Position numbers and translations under genes: made by a program. Positions 16,009 to 24,913 of a stretch of 38,584 nucleotides of DNA are shown here, in pieces. This DNA is from a bacterium (GTDB lineage Bacteria; Planctomycetota; Planctomycetia; Planctomycetales; Planctomycetaceae), in NCBI GenBank assembly GCA_016125225.1, contig WGME01000037.1, positions 1-38,584 of the forward strand, written 5' to 3'. The number at the start of each line of letters is the position of its first letter. Positions within the stretch are counted from its first letter, which is position 1. The notes below the pieces were generated by a model. That model did no database searches and had not been told where the DNA came from. It was given only the letters and a program-made list of their open reading frames with translations.

Positions 16009-16039
16009 TCGTTCGAGATCGGATTAACCGAGGATCTTG
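15988..16039. terminator. Imperfect inverted repeat at the convergent ends of the BMC operon and the isomerase gene
   Basis: The arms read AAGATGTTTGGTTCCTGATC on the left and, reverse-complemented, AAGATCCTCGGTTAATCCGATC on the right, sharing AAGAT, GGTT and GATC blocks around a short TTCGA loop. Both stop codons (16006-16008 and 16024-16026) lie inside it. No T-run follows. It may act as a bidirectional terminator; the pairing is imperfect. Confidence 0.4.
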
Positions 16040-16875
16040 CTGCGGAGGTCGGTCAGCAGTTTGACCGCAGTGCCGATGTCTTTCTTCTGCCGATCACGGT
16101 CGTGGGCGATTTCCCGTTCAATGGTTAACGGCCCCGTGTAGCCGAGCTCTTTCAGGGTCCGCAGGTAGGTTTCCATACCGACATCGCCTTCACCGAGGGG
16201 TTCTTCCGTGCCCCAGGCGGTGCCACGGACATCAGCCGGTGCCCACTTCGCATCCTTGCAGTGAATGCTGCGGACATACTTGCCGACCTTCTTCAGCGCT
16301 TCGATCGGGTTGCCGGTGCCGTAGAGAATCATGTTCGCTGGATCGAAGTTGATGAACAGGTTCGGCCGTTGCACATCGTGGATGAATTCCAGCAGGTGAT
16401 CGGCGGATTCCTGTCCGGTTTCGAGATGCAGGTTCTGACCATTGGCTGCGACATGGTCGAGAAGTTCGCGGGTGACGACGAGCAAATCCTGATACGAACT
16501 GCTGCTGCGATCAGCCGGCACGAATCCGATGTGTAAGCCCACGGCTTTGACGCCGAGCAGTTTGGCAAAGTCAGAGATTTCTTTCATTTCCTGCACGCGG
16601 GCCGCACGGGTCACCTCGGGGACCAGGCCGACTGTTTTCGCGGTGGTGGCAATGTCGGCATAGCTTTCGCCTTCGAAGCCGCCAAAGACAACCGTCGGCG
16701 TAATCCCCGCGTCCGCACAACGCTTCAGGAAGGCTTCGGCAGTGGCTGGGTTCCGAGTATCCGCATGCGGCGAGTGGACCTGCACGGTGGGAATGCCCAG
16801 TTCCGCGGCGACATCCAGATGCACGCCTAATCCGGCATCAACAGAGGCAAACACACCAATCGGCCAGGTGTCCAT
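16024..16875 (-). CDS. Sugar phosphate isomerase/epimerase (xylose-isomerase-like TIM barrel)
   Basis: A 283-residue AP-endonuclease-2-like barrel. Metal-site segments typical of the family are present: HLETGQESADHLLEF (Glu), FINFDPANMILYG (Asp), IHCKDAKWAP (His, Asp) and LTIEREIAHDR (Glu). Such enzymes isomerise or epimerise keto-sugars. ATG 16875 is chosen because AAGGAAC lies 7-8 nt upstream; the frame is open to 16980 but without support. It converges on the BMC operon with only 15 bp between stop codons and is divergent from the SLC13 gene. A role in fucose or rhamnose entry into the compartment pathway is possible but not shown by the sequence. Confidence 0.85.
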   Translation of the reverse strand: MDTWPIGVFASVDAGLGVHLDVAAELGIPTVQVHSPHADTRNPATAEAFLKRCADAGITPTVVFGGFEGESYADIATTAKTVGLVPEVTRAARVQEMKEISDFAKLLGVKAVGLHIGFVPADRSSSSYQDLLVVTRELLDHVAANGQNLHLETGQESADHLLEFIHDVQRPNLFINFDPANMILYGTGNPIEALKKVGKYVRSIHCKDAKWAPADVRGTAWGTEEPLGEGDVGMETYLRTLKELGYTGPLTIEREIAHDRDRQKKDIGTAVKLLTDLRSKILG

Positions 16876-17134
16876 GGACAAGTTCCTTGACGAATTTTCT
16901 GCAGTGATTGAGCGGCAATCGATGGAAACGCGAAACGCTGTCTCAGCGCGGGTTCCACGTGGTTTCGAATCATAAAACATCCTGTGGAGGTGATGCTACC
17001 GTTGCGAGGCGGTCGATGTTGATTTCTTGGGCATACAACCTAGTCAGTTCGCTGTCCGACCGGCATGATAGTGACCTCGCGCCAAGCGACGAGCAGACCT
17101 TTCCCAGCAATCCAATCGACAGAAGGTGAGAACA

Positions 17135-18733
17135 ATGGACGATCCGGTCCCGCCGTGGGTGAGTCGGGTGGGAACGTATGCCGGCGTGCTGTTGTTCTTT
17201 GTCGTGTGGCTACTGCCAACGCCCGACGGGTTGTCTTCGGCGGGGCAACGCATGGCGGCGGTGACGGCCCTGATGGGAGTCTTCTGGGTCACTCAAGCTT
17301 TGCCGATGGAAGTGACCAGTCTGTTACCACTCGCCCTTTTTCCGCTTCTGGGGATCATGTCGGCGAAAGATGTTTCGGCATCGTACTTCAGTGACAGTTC
17401 GTTTCTCTACCTTGGCGGCTTCGTGCTCGCGTTGGGGATTGAACGCTGGGGATTGCATCGGCGGTTTGCCTTGCGGATTGTCACGGCGACAGGCACGGGC
17501 GTTCGCACGATTGTGCTGGGGTTCATGCTGGCAACGTTCGGCATCTCGATGTGGATCAGCAATACCGCCGCAACTCTGCTGATGTTGCCGATAGCCTTGG
17601 CACTCCTGACATCCTTGGAACAGATCACAGCGAATTCGACCATCACCCCGCACGACCAGTCTGCGGTGTCAAAACTCGGCATGGCCTTGATGCTGGGCAT
17701 TGGCTATGCCGCGACGTTAGGGGGCATGGCGACCTTGGTGGGCACGCCGACAAATGTCGTCTATCTCGAAGTGATCCAGAAGCAGTTTCCAGAGGCTCCC
17801 CAATTGTCGGCGGGGCAATGGATCGCCACGTGGACGCCGTGTAGCCTGGCCTTTGTGATGCTGACCTGGGGCTTGTTGACCTTCGGCTTGAAGCGACCTG
17901 CCGGGCTGGCTCAACTCGATCGCCGGTACTTCCGCGAACAACTGCAGGGTCTCGGAGCGATGCAGCCCGGCGAGCGCTGGATGCTAGCCATTTTCACAAT
18001 CACGGCCTTGCTTTGGCTCACGCGCACGGGTTTCGATGCCGGCGATGGCTGGACAATTCCCGGCTGGAACATGTTGGCGGACCGCTGGCTTTCCTGGTTG
18101 GAAATCCCTGCCGGTTCCAGGAACTGGATCAACGATTCCACCGTGGCGATGCTGATGGCGTTGGTGATGTTCGTGATTCCGGTTCGCACGCAGGCCGATC
18201 GGCCAACGGAACCACTGATGGATTGGGCGACAGCGTCGCGATTGCCGTGGGGCATTTTGCTGCTGTTCGGCGGTGGCTTTGCGATTGCGGATGCCACACG
18301 AGCCACCGGTTTGGCGGAGTGGTCGGGAGCCTGGCTGGCTCAATCAACGCAGGGATGGCCGACATGGTTGCTGATCGGCGTGATCTGCCTGCTGGTCACG
18401 TTTCTATCGGAGTTCACCTCGAATGTCGCCACGGCCAATGCCCTGCTACCGATTGCAGCCGGACTGGCCATCGCCATGGAAGTCGACCCGCGGCTGCTGA
18501 TGTTGCCCGCCACTCTGGCCGCCAGCAATGGGTTCATGCTGCCGATTGGGACGCCGCCCAATGCAATTGTTTTCGGCACCGGACGCATCCGCATCGGCCA
18601 GATGGTGGGTTACGGGCTGCTGCTCGATTTGTTGGGCGTCATTCTCATCGTTGTCGCCACTTACACGCTGCTGGTGCCGCAGTTGGGAATCGGGCTGAGT
18701 GGTCTGCCCGATTGGGTGCCAGCCAATCGCTGA
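17135..18733 (+). CDS. SLC13/DASS-family anion transporter
   Basis: A 532-residue multipass protein. Both SLC13 signatures are visible: WISNTAATLLMLPI in the first half and SEFTSNVATANALLPI in the second, together with the paired loops GTPTNVVYLEV and GTPPNAIVFGTGRI that make the two sodium and carboxylate sites. About eleven or twelve membrane helices are expected. Members carry di- or tricarboxylates, sulfate or related anions with sodium. ATG 17135 follows AAGGTGAG. It is divergent from the sugar isomerase across a 259-bp gap with presumably both promoters. Proximity to the BMC operon and its MDH-like dehydrogenase makes dicarboxylate transport an attractive link, but only as inference. 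Confidence 0.9.
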   Translation: MDDPVPPWVSRVGTYAGVLLFFVVWLLPTPDGLSSAGQRMAAVTALMGVFWVTQALPMEVTSLLPLALFPLLGIMSAKDVSASYFSDSSFLYLGGFVLALGIERWGLHRRFALRIVTATGTGVRTIVLGFMLATFGISMWISNTAATLLMLPIALALLTSLEQITANSTITPHDQSAVSKLGMALMLGIGYAATLGGMATLVGTPTNVVYLEVIQKQFPEAPQLSAGQWIATWTPCSLAFVMLTWGLLTFGLKRPAGLAQLDRRYFREQLQGLGAMQPGERWMLAIFTITALLWLTRTGFDAGDGWTIPGWNMLADRWLSWLEIPAGSRNWINDSTVAMLMALVMFVIPVRTQADRPTEPLMDWATASRLPWGILLLFGGGFAIADATRATGLAEWSGAWLAQSTQGWPTWLLIGVICLLVTFLSEFTSNVATANALLPIAAGLAIAMEVDPRLLMLPATLAASNGFMLPIGTPPNAIVFGTGRIRIGQMVGYGLLLDLLGVILIVVATYTLLVPQLGIGLSGLPDWVPANR

Positions 18734-18993
18734 AGTTCCTCAGAGTTGCGGAGATTTTCCACGAAACCACTGGAGAATCCGCAGCCGTTTGCGTTTTTCA
18801 TGAGGAATGACCTTGGTTGCGCCGATCGATCCGTTAAGATGGCCATCACAGACAGAGTGATCTTTCGTTTATCCATGTTGTCGTTTTGACCACTGCCGTG
18901 GGTTTGCGTCTCAACCTGTGGCAACAGTGAGGGGGATTCCAGGCGTTCGCCTGTGGGCCCGCTCGGGGAGTGATGCTCCCAGAAAGCCGAATC

Positions 18994-21030
18994 ATGGTGC
19001 TTTCCTGCCACTGTGAGCGAGATGCGACGTCGAGTGAGACGACCGAACCTTACTGCGAGTTCTGTGGCCGTCCCATTCTTGCGATGCCGCAAACGTGGTG
19101 GTCGAGCTGGCGCGACCAATCCACAGGGTTGCTCATCTCAACGGGTTTGCATGCTGTCGTGCTGGTCATCCTCGCCTGTTGGATTCTCCCGGCGATCACC
19201 GTGCCGGAAGAAATCGAAGTCACTCTGGCAATGGACCCGGGCGACACCGATCAATCCTTTGAGGTTGATGCCAGCGAACTGTCGTCTTTGATCTCGGAGC
19301 AAACCCTGACCAAGACCAGCCGACTTCCCAATACCGCCGCCATGACAGCCTCCTCGAACAGCACAGCACTGCCAGCCATGTCGCGGGTCACCACGGGCGG
19401 AGTCGAAGTGCGTACTCCGGCCTCGGCGAAGCTGCCGAGTTTTCAGTCGCCTAATGACCTGATGCAAACGATTCGTCCGCTGCGGCGATCCGACCCGCGG
19501 TCAGGCGGCGTGGTTCAGCAGTCATCGGTCACCGGTGCACTCCAGGGAGTGCTGGGGCACTTGCGCGGCGAATCTCAGAGCGACATGGTGCAAGTGGTCT
19601 GGCTGCTCGATGCTTCAATCAGCCTGCATCGGGATCGCCAGGAAATCGCGGAGCAACTGGTCCCCTTTTACAAAGAGATGATTGCCCGCCCCAATCGCAA
19701 GGAGAAACCGTTCCGGTCGGTGGTCATGGGGTATGGTGCCAAGCCTGTCGTCTTGCAGAACTCGACGGATAACCCCGCTCGTGTGGTTCAAGCCATCGCA
19801 GGGATGTCGTCTGACCCCAGCGGATTGGAGAACGTCTTCACCGCGGTGCAATTTGCCTTAAAGTCGTTTGGCAAATGGAAGGGCACCACGGTGATCGTGA
19901 TCTGGACGGACGAATCGGGCGATGATCTCGCTTTGCTGGAAGACACCATTCGCCTCTGCCGCGAACATCGCACGCTGGTGCATGTTGTGGGGCCGGAAGC
20001 AGTGCTGGGCATGGAACTCGGATTGCAGAATTATGTCGTTCCGGAAACGAATCAGGCATTTTTATTACCCGTCAAACGCGGCCCTGATGCGGCTTTGCCC
20101 GAACGGCTGCGGCTGCCCTACTGGTTCGACAGCCTGTCGCCACCCTGGACGCAGAATGGGGCCTACATCGGCGGCGGGACGTTCTCCTATGGTGGACCAC
20201 TGCGGGAAGGACTTCTCTCTGGGGTTGGTCCCTATGCACTGACCCGTATGGCACTGGAAACCGGTGGAACCTTCACCATCCTGCAGCGTTCGGGCGATGC
20301 ACCGCCGATGTCCTGGGAAACACAGCGGCTGTATCTTCCCGATTATCAAGAGGCCCGCGAAATTGCCTCCGAGGTCCAACGCTCTCCCATTCGTCGAGCT
20401 GTTGTCGAGGCGGCCGCCATCACCTGGCAGGCCGACCTCCATCCGCCCATGCGGAGTTTTTTCGGCCGCCCGATGAATTCCTATCCGTATGGTCATTTAA
20501 TTACCTACATGCCCGCGGAAGTCTTTCAGGTGAATTTGAAGGCCGAACTCGCCCGGTTGATGCGGCAGTCGGAACAGGATCAGGCGGTGATTGAAGCGGC
20601 CCTTGCCTGCATGGACCCGATTACACTGGAATCCGCCTTTGAAAACGAAAAGTCCGACCGCTGGCGTGCCTGGTACGATTTGAACCTCGGTCGCTTACTG
20701 GCCATGAGCGTCCGCATCGCCGAGTATCATGAAACGCTGCGTTTAATTCGCGAAGGTGTCGGACTGGATCGCGAAACCAATTACATGACCCTGGTTGAAT
20801 CAGGACAGTTGAAGACGGGCCGCGTCGCCGAGCAACGGGCTGAACTGGCGAAAGAGCATCTGCAAGCGGTGCTCACGGAACATGCCGGGACACCGTGGGC
20901 GCGACTCGCTCAATGGGAACTCGAAAACGCCCTGGGTTTCGTGGCTCGTCCGGCTGTGATCCCACTTCCGAAGCCCATGATCGGCAAACCTTCCCCACAA
21001 GGCCCGGCTCCGTCATTGCCGAATCTCTAA
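18994..21030 (+). CDS. Membrane-anchored von Willebrand factor A domain protein with N-terminal zinc ribbon
   Basis: A 678-residue protein. The N-terminus has a Cys pattern C5-x-C7 and C21-x-x-C24 (YCEFCGRP) of a zinc-ribbon type. A single membrane helix follows at about 45-67 (LISTGLHAVVLVILACWILP). The VWA domain begins VQVVWLLDASISLHRDR with an intact MIDAS DxSxS, and continues FTAVQFALKSF and VIVIWTDESGDD. A C-terminal helical part follows, ending in a Pro-rich tail. The partner or substrate is unknown. Starts at 18970 (GTG) and 18973 (ATG) are in frame, but GGGGAG is too close to them, so ATG 18994 is preferred with low certainty. Its stop overlaps an in-frame ATG of the downstream MNIO gene (TAATG). 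Confidence 0.8.
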   Translation: MVLSCHCERDATSSETTEPYCEFCGRPILAMPQTWWSSWRDQSTGLLISTGLHAVVLVILACWILPAITVPEEIEVTLAMDPGDTDQSFEVDASELSSLISEQTLTKTSRLPNTAAMTASSNSTALPAMSRVTTGGVEVRTPASAKLPSFQSPNDLMQTIRPLRRSDPRSGGVVQQSSVTGALQGVLGHLRGESQSDMVQVVWLLDASISLHRDRQEIAEQLVPFYKEMIARPNRKEKPFRSVVMGYGAKPVVLQNSTDNPARVVQAIAGMSSDPSGLENVFTAVQFALKSFGKWKGTTVIVIWTDESGDDLALLEDTIRLCREHRTLVHVVGPEAVLGMELGLQNYVVPETNQAFLLPVKRGPDAALPERLRLPYWFDSLSPPWTQNGAYIGGGTFSYGGPLREGLLSGVGPYALTRMALETGGTFTILQRSGDAPPMSWETQRLYLPDYQEAREIASEVQRSPIRRAVVEAAAITWQADLHPPMRSFFGRPMNSYPYGHLITYMPAEVFQVNLKAELARLMRQSEQDQAVIEAALACMDPITLESAFENEKSDRWRAWYDLNLGRLLAMSVRIAEYHETLRLIREGVGLDRETNYMTLVESGQLKTGRVAEQRAELAKEHLQAVLTEHAGTPWARLAQWELENALGFVARPAVIPLPKPMIGKPSPQGPAPSLPNL

Positions 21031-21116
21031 TGCCGTGTCGGCTGCCTTCCCCGGGCAAACCGGTAACGGCAACCGGCGCATTGGTCGTGGCCGGGGAACA
21101 TGGTTATGCTGCGGAA

Positions 21117-22052
21117 ATGAGTTCCCGCACCACACCGATGACATCGACTCCGCGAATGGGTTTGCCTCACTTGGGTTATGGCGTAGGCCTGCGTACACCG
21201 CATTTCGGGTATCTGTTGCAGAATCAGGCCCAGGTCGACTGGTTCGAGATTATCTCAGAAAACTTCATGGACTCGCGGGGCCGTCCGCGTGCTGTGTTGA
21301 ATCACATCGCCGAGCGTTATCCGATTGTGATGCACGGCGTCTCGCTATCGATTGGCAGCACCGACCCGCTCGATTTCGACTATCTGCGACGACTCAAACA
21401 ACTCGCCGACGAAATTCATCCAGCGTGGATTTCTGATCATCTGTGTTGGACAGGAGTCGCTGGTCTCAACAATCACGATCTGCTGCCTCTTCCGTTAAAT
21501 GACGACACCCTGCAGCATGTGGCGCAACGCGTCATCGCCGTGCAGGACTTTCTCGAACGTCCACTGATTCTGGAGAATCCCAGCAGTTACGTCACCTTCG
21601 CGGCGTCAACGCTTCCCGAGTGGGAGTTTCTGAGTGAACTGACGGCAGCAACGGGTTGCGGGCTGTTGCTCGATGTGAACAACGTCTACGTGTCGAGTGT
21701 GAATCATGAGTTCGATCCGTTGGAGTATCTGCAGAAAATCCCCGCCGATCGCGTGGTCCAGTTTCATCTGGCGGGGCATACGAATTGCGGAACGCATCTG
21801 ATAGATACCCACGATGGGCCGGTAATCGACCCTGTCTGGCAACTCTATCATCGGGCTAAAGAACGCACCGGCGGCTGTGCAACACTGCTGGAATGGGATG
21901 CCCGCATTCCGGAGTTTCCGGTGATGGAAGCTGAGATCAACAAGGCCCGCGAAACATTTGGTGTCGGGAGATTGGATCAGAGCGAGACTGATGAGACACA
22001 CCGTCCGTCGGTCCCGCATCCCGCCGTGCTGGTCACTGCGGAGGTGGAGTAA
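21117..22052 (+). CDS. MNIO family (DUF692) multinuclear iron enzyme
   Basis: A 311-residue TIM-barrel protein of the DUF692/MNIO family (MbnB, TglH, BufB relatives), iron oxidases that modify cysteines of ribosomally made peptides. It starts GLPHLGYGVGLRTPHFGYLL. Expected metal ligands are in place: MHGVSLSIG (His), ISDHLCW (Asp, His), LENPSSY (Glu), LLDVNNVYVSS (Asp), FHLAGHT (His), IDTHDGPV (Asp, His) and LEWDARIPEF (Glu). ATG 21117 is chosen because family members begin about here; the frame is open to ATG 21030, which overlaps the VWA stop. Its own stop overlaps the start of the DUF2063 partner gene (TAATG). No obvious Cys-rich precursor peptide is adjacent. Confidence 0.88.
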   Translation: MSSRTTPMTSTPRMGLPHLGYGVGLRTPHFGYLLQNQAQVDWFEIISENFMDSRGRPRAVLNHIAERYPIVMHGVSLSIGSTDPLDFDYLRRLKQLADEIHPAWISDHLCWTGVAGLNNHDLLPLPLNDDTLQHVAQRVIAVQDFLERPLILENPSSYVTFAASTLPEWEFLSELTAATGCGLLLDVNNVYVSSVNHEFDPLEYLQKIPADRVVQFHLAGHTNCGTHLIDTHDGPVIDPVWQLYHRAKERTGGCATLLEWDARIPEFPVMEAEINKARETFGVGRLDQSETDETHRPSVPHPAVLVTAEVE

Positions 22053-22912
22053 TGCCGCCGACGCTCGCGGTTTTGCAAACGTGGATGCAGGCGGTCATTC
22101 AGCACCCGGCGGGAGTTGCCGCGGGATTGGAAAGCCCAATGGCTCAAGCCTGCATCCCCGTGGGCATTGAGACCCTGAATCAAATTCTGCCGGCGACGTC
22201 GAAGCAGTCCAGTCAGGAACGGCTGCAGATTTATGCTCAGGCCTATTTCGCCCGGCTTCTCGAAGTCTTGCAGGCAGAGTACCCCACGCTACGGCACTAC
22301 ATGGGCGACGAACTCTTTACCAGCTTCGCCAGCAGCTACCTGCAGCAGAGACCATCGCGGAGCTATACCTTAAGTCAACTCGGGCAACAGTTCCCGCAGT
22401 ATCTCAAAGAGACTCGTCCACCCGCGATGTCAGACCGTCCCGACTGGGCTGACTTTCTCATCAATTGTGCCCGGCTGGAACGAGTTTATGCCGAAGTTTT
22501 TGATGGACCGGGACCGGAGTTTCTGGGGAGCGAATCCGCTGAAATTTCTCCCAACGGAGTCAGCCCGGAAGAGTTTCTGACTCGCACGATTTGCGTTACC
22601 CCCTGGGTCGAACTGCTCGAACTGCAGTTCCCCGTGCATCTCTGCACATCGTCAGTCCGACAGGGACAACCAATCGATTTACCGGAAGCCCGGCCGACGT
22701 GGTTACTTGTCACCCGCCGTGAATTCATCGTCCGCCGCAGCGAAATCTCACGGGGTGAGTTCGTACTGCTGTCGGCTATGAAGAGCGGGCTGACCGTTGA
22801 GCAGGCATTAGGCCGTTTGATTGAAGTTACTGGCCCTACCAAGGATCTGGCTTCCCAGGTGAGGCAGTGGTTCCGCCAATGGACGGCGGCCCGTTACATC
22901 ACTCGGGAATAG
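22052..22912 (+). CDS. DUF2063 (HvfC/BufC-like) partner protein of the MNIO enzyme
   Basis: A 286-residue protein. The N-terminal half matches the DUF2063 pattern: RLQIYAQAYFARLLEVLQAE, then YPTLRHYMGDELFTSFASSY, then SYTLSQLGQQFPQYL. In known MNIO systems this partner supplies precursor recognition to the iron enzyme. The C-terminal half is divergent (residues 170-286, with EFIVRRSEISRGEFVLLSAM, resembling a winged or RRE-like fold). It is coupled to the MNIO gene by a one-base overlap. The end forms a perfect hairpin with the converging FKBP gene. Confidence 0.85.
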   Translation: MPPTLAVLQTWMQAVIQHPAGVAAGLESPMAQACIPVGIETLNQILPATSKQSSQERLQIYAQAYFARLLEVLQAEYPTLRHYMGDELFTSFASSYLQQRPSRSYTLSQLGQQFPQYLKETRPPAMSDRPDWADFLINCARLERVYAEVFDGPGPEFLGSESAEISPNGVSPEEFLTRTICVTPWVELLELQFPVHLCTSSVRQGQPIDLPEARPTWLLVTRREFIVRRSEISRGEFVLLSAMKSGLTVEQALGRLIEVTGPTKDLASQVRQWFRQWTAARYITRE

Positions 22913-22942
22913 TCATCAAAGCCATCGTTCTGATGACTATTC
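22907..22942. terminator. Perfect 12-bp inverted repeat spanning two convergent stop codons
   Basis: GAATAGTCATCA (22907-22918) and TGATGACTATTC (22931-22942) are exact reverse complements around a 12-nt loop. The stop codon TAG of the DUF2063 gene and that of the FKBP gene each lie inside one arm, at mirror positions. It would form the same hairpin in both transcripts. No T-run is present, so intrinsic termination would be inefficient; a bidirectional pause or RNA 3'-end protection is possible. Confidence 0.6.
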
Positions 22943-23416
22943 GATGCTGATCAGGTCGACATCGAAGTGCAGTGTGGCGTTGGGGGGAATGCCCGGCACA
23001 CCCTGTTCGCCGTAGGCCAGTTCGGAAGGAATCTCAAGTTCGATCTTTCCCCCTTCGCCCACCAGTTGCAGCCCTTCGGTCCAACCGGGAATGACCTGGT
23101 TCAATCCAAATGTAATTCCCTGCCCCGCGTCGAATTGCTCGCCGTTATCGAGCCACCCTCGATAGTTGACGGTAACTGTGTTGGTCGGCAACGGCTTCTT
23201 CTCAGAGCCCGGGTTATGCACCTTGTACTTCAGCCCCGATTCCGTCGTTTCCATATCAGCCGACGATGTTGCGGGAGCGGCGGGGGTGTCTAAAGCTGGG
23301 GCGAGGGGAACCTGTGCCTGCTCTGGAGCCGGGGCCGATTCACACCCGATCAGACCACCACAAATCACCCAACTCAATGCCCACAGAACGTGGGGAAGTC
23401 CCAGCCAACGACTCAT
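22937..23416 (-). CDS. FKBP-type peptidyl-prolyl isomerase lipoprotein
   Basis: A 159-residue protein. The N-terminus is a lipoprotein signal (ALSWVICGGLIGCESAP, lipobox LIGC with Cys about residue 25), then a Pro/Ala-rich linker, then one FKBP domain from about residue 60: VTVNYRGWLDNGEQFDAG, QVIPGWTEGLQLVGEGGK, IPSELAYGEQGVPGIPPNAT and LHFDVDLISIE, all standard active-site segments. It would catalyse proline isomerisation outside the cytoplasm. It converges on the DUF2063 gene, and the stop lies within a perfect hairpin. Confidence 0.93.
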   Translation of the reverse strand: MSRWLGLPHVLWALSWVICGGLIGCESAPAPEQAQVPLAPALDTPAAPATSSADMETTESGLKYKVHNPGSEKKPLPTNTVTVNYRGWLDNGEQFDAGQGITFGLNQVIPGWTEGLQLVGEGGKIELEIPSELAYGEQGVPGIPPNATLHFDVDLISIE

Positions 23417-23657
23417 ACTGCAGTGCCTCGCTTAGTCTTGATACTCAGCCATTCCAGAACTCATAGACTATCGCCTGCTGCCAGGTTCTGCCAATGCTCC
23501 ACCTGGTGCGAAGTTGTCAAAGCGTTGGGTGAGCCTGGGGAATCTCGAAGCCGCTGGCTCAAGTTCTGGACGGCGGGCGATTTATCGCGTTATAATCCCA
23601 GCACATGTCTCAGAGAGTTTGCGGACCAGTCTCCCTTCAGGAAGGTCGAGGTATCCC

Positions 23658-23984
23658 ATGCCGCTATTCGAGATCGAGACGACAGCCCATATTGTCATCG
23701 CCTGGGCTGACCAGCAATCTGCTGCCGAGGCGATGACCAAAGAACACTTTCCCGACGAAGATGTGCTGCGGGTTGCCAAGCGTCCGCGCGATGCCTGGGT
23801 CATCTCCAAGCGGCTGCTGGGAATTGAAGGGTCGGCCCCGGAACCCTGTTCCACCGCACGGGATTGTCTGGTGAAAGCCCGCGGCGACAAGTTGCACGCC
23901 ATTCGTCTCTTCATGCAGGACACCGGTTCCGATCTGCATGCGGCCCAGCGAGCCATCGAAACGAATATGTCGCTCGGTTGGTAG
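23658..23984 (+). CDS. Small conserved-looking hypothetical protein
   Basis: A 108-residue soluble protein without a recognised family. It begins MPLFEIETTAHIVIAWADQQ and has a helical C-terminal half (ARDCLVKARGDKLHAIRLFM, ending AAQRAIETNMSLGW). The ATG follows GAGG at a suitable distance. A TATAAT element at 23591-23596 lies 62 bp upstream and could be the -10 box, though no good -35 is seen. A strong terminator follows at 24032-24057. This makes it likely a single-gene unit. Confidence 0.7.
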   Translation: MPLFEIETTAHIVIAWADQQSAAEAMTKEHFPDEDVLRVAKRPRDAWVISKRLLGIEGSAPEPCSTARDCLVKARGDKLHAIRLFMQDTGSDLHAAQRAIETNMSLGW

Positions 23985-24031
23985 CCGGGACACGGTGGCT
24001 GTAGTAGTCTTTCACTCATTGCCTGTTGTGT

Positions 24032-24068
24032 ACCGAGGGGGGAGCCGCCCCCTCGGTCTGTTGTTTTC
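24032..24068 (+). terminator. Rho-independent terminator
   Basis: A 10-bp GC-rich stem, ACCGAGGGGG (24032-24041) with CCCCCTCGGT (24048-24057), and a 6-nt loop, followed by CTGTTGTTTTC. It ends the transcript of the small hypothetical gene before the SDR gene. Confidence 0.8.
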
Positions 24069-24089
24069 AGAGCATTCACAGGATCGATA

Positions 24090-24899
24090 ATGTCTCGATT
24101 GTTAGACGGTCGGGTGGCCTTGGTTACCGGTGCGGGTCGCGGTTTAGGTCGGGCCTTTGCTGAGCATCTCGCCTCATTGGGTTGCCACATCGGTGTGCAT
24201 GGCATGCGTGAGCATGGCCCCTCCGAATATGGCGAAGGGACGACACTCACCGACACGGCAAAAGCCATCGCGGAGGCCCACGGTGTGAAAACCGTGCGTG
24301 TTCTCGGCGATCTGACCGTCGCGGCCGATGTTGAACGCGTTGTGCAGACTGTCTCTGCAGAACTCGGTCCCGTCGATGTGCTGGTGCACAATGCCGGGGG
24401 AGATATCGCTGCAGCCGGGGGGAAGCCGAACCCGAACGATGCCGTGATGATCAAGGAAATCGATGTGCGGGCCGTGCTCGACCGCAATCTGCTGAGCACG
24501 ATTCTGGTCTGCCAGCAGACGGCACGCGTGATGATGCCCCGCAAGTCGGGCCGTATCATCACCATCAGCTCAATTGCCGCGTTCAAAGGCAACGAGAACT
24601 CGGCGATCTATTCGACCGCGAAGGCCGCCGTGGTGGAATACACCCGCTGTCTCGCCGCTCAACTGCGCCCCTTCAACATCACTGTCAACAGTCTGGCGCC
24701 CGGCGATACCCGCACCGGCCGTTTTCTGGGCACCCGTCATGTGCCGGAAGACCGACTGGTCGAAGAAGGCACTCTTGATCGCGTGGGTTTGGTGGACGAA
24801 GTCACCCGTGTCGTTGAATTCTTCGCGGGCCCCTTGGGCGATTTTGTCACCGGCCAAGTGCTGCGAGTCGATGGCGGCAGTCAGATCTGGCCCGCTTGA
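24090..24899 (+). CDS. SDR-family oxidoreductase (FabG/KduD-like)
   Basis: A 269-residue classical short-chain dehydrogenase. The cofactor loop is TGAGRGLGRAF, followed by VHNAGGD, catalytic Ser in ITISSIAAF, and the YSTAKAAV catalytic Tyr-x-x-x-Lys. The C-terminus GDFVTGQVLRVDGGSQIW is standard. The substrate cannot be read from the sequence. The next gene, 14 bp downstream, is a KdgF-like cupin, so a KduD-like role in uronate breakdown is a reasonable inference; a generic 3-ketoacyl reductase is the alternative. Confidence 0.88.
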   Translation: MSRLLDGRVALVTGAGRGLGRAFAEHLASLGCHIGVHGMREHGPSEYGEGTTLTDTAKAIAEAHGVKTVRVLGDLTVAADVERVVQTVSAELGPVDVLVHNAGGDIAAAGGKPNPNDAVMIKEIDVRAVLDRNLLSTILVCQQTARVMMPRKSGRIITISSIAAFKGNENSAIYSTAKAAVVEYTRCLAAQLRPFNITVNSLAPGDTRTGRFLGTRHVPEDRLVEEGTLDRVGLVDEVTRVVEFFAGPLGDFVTGQVLRVDGGSQIWPA

Positions 24900-24913
24900 G
24901 CGAAAGGGCAACC

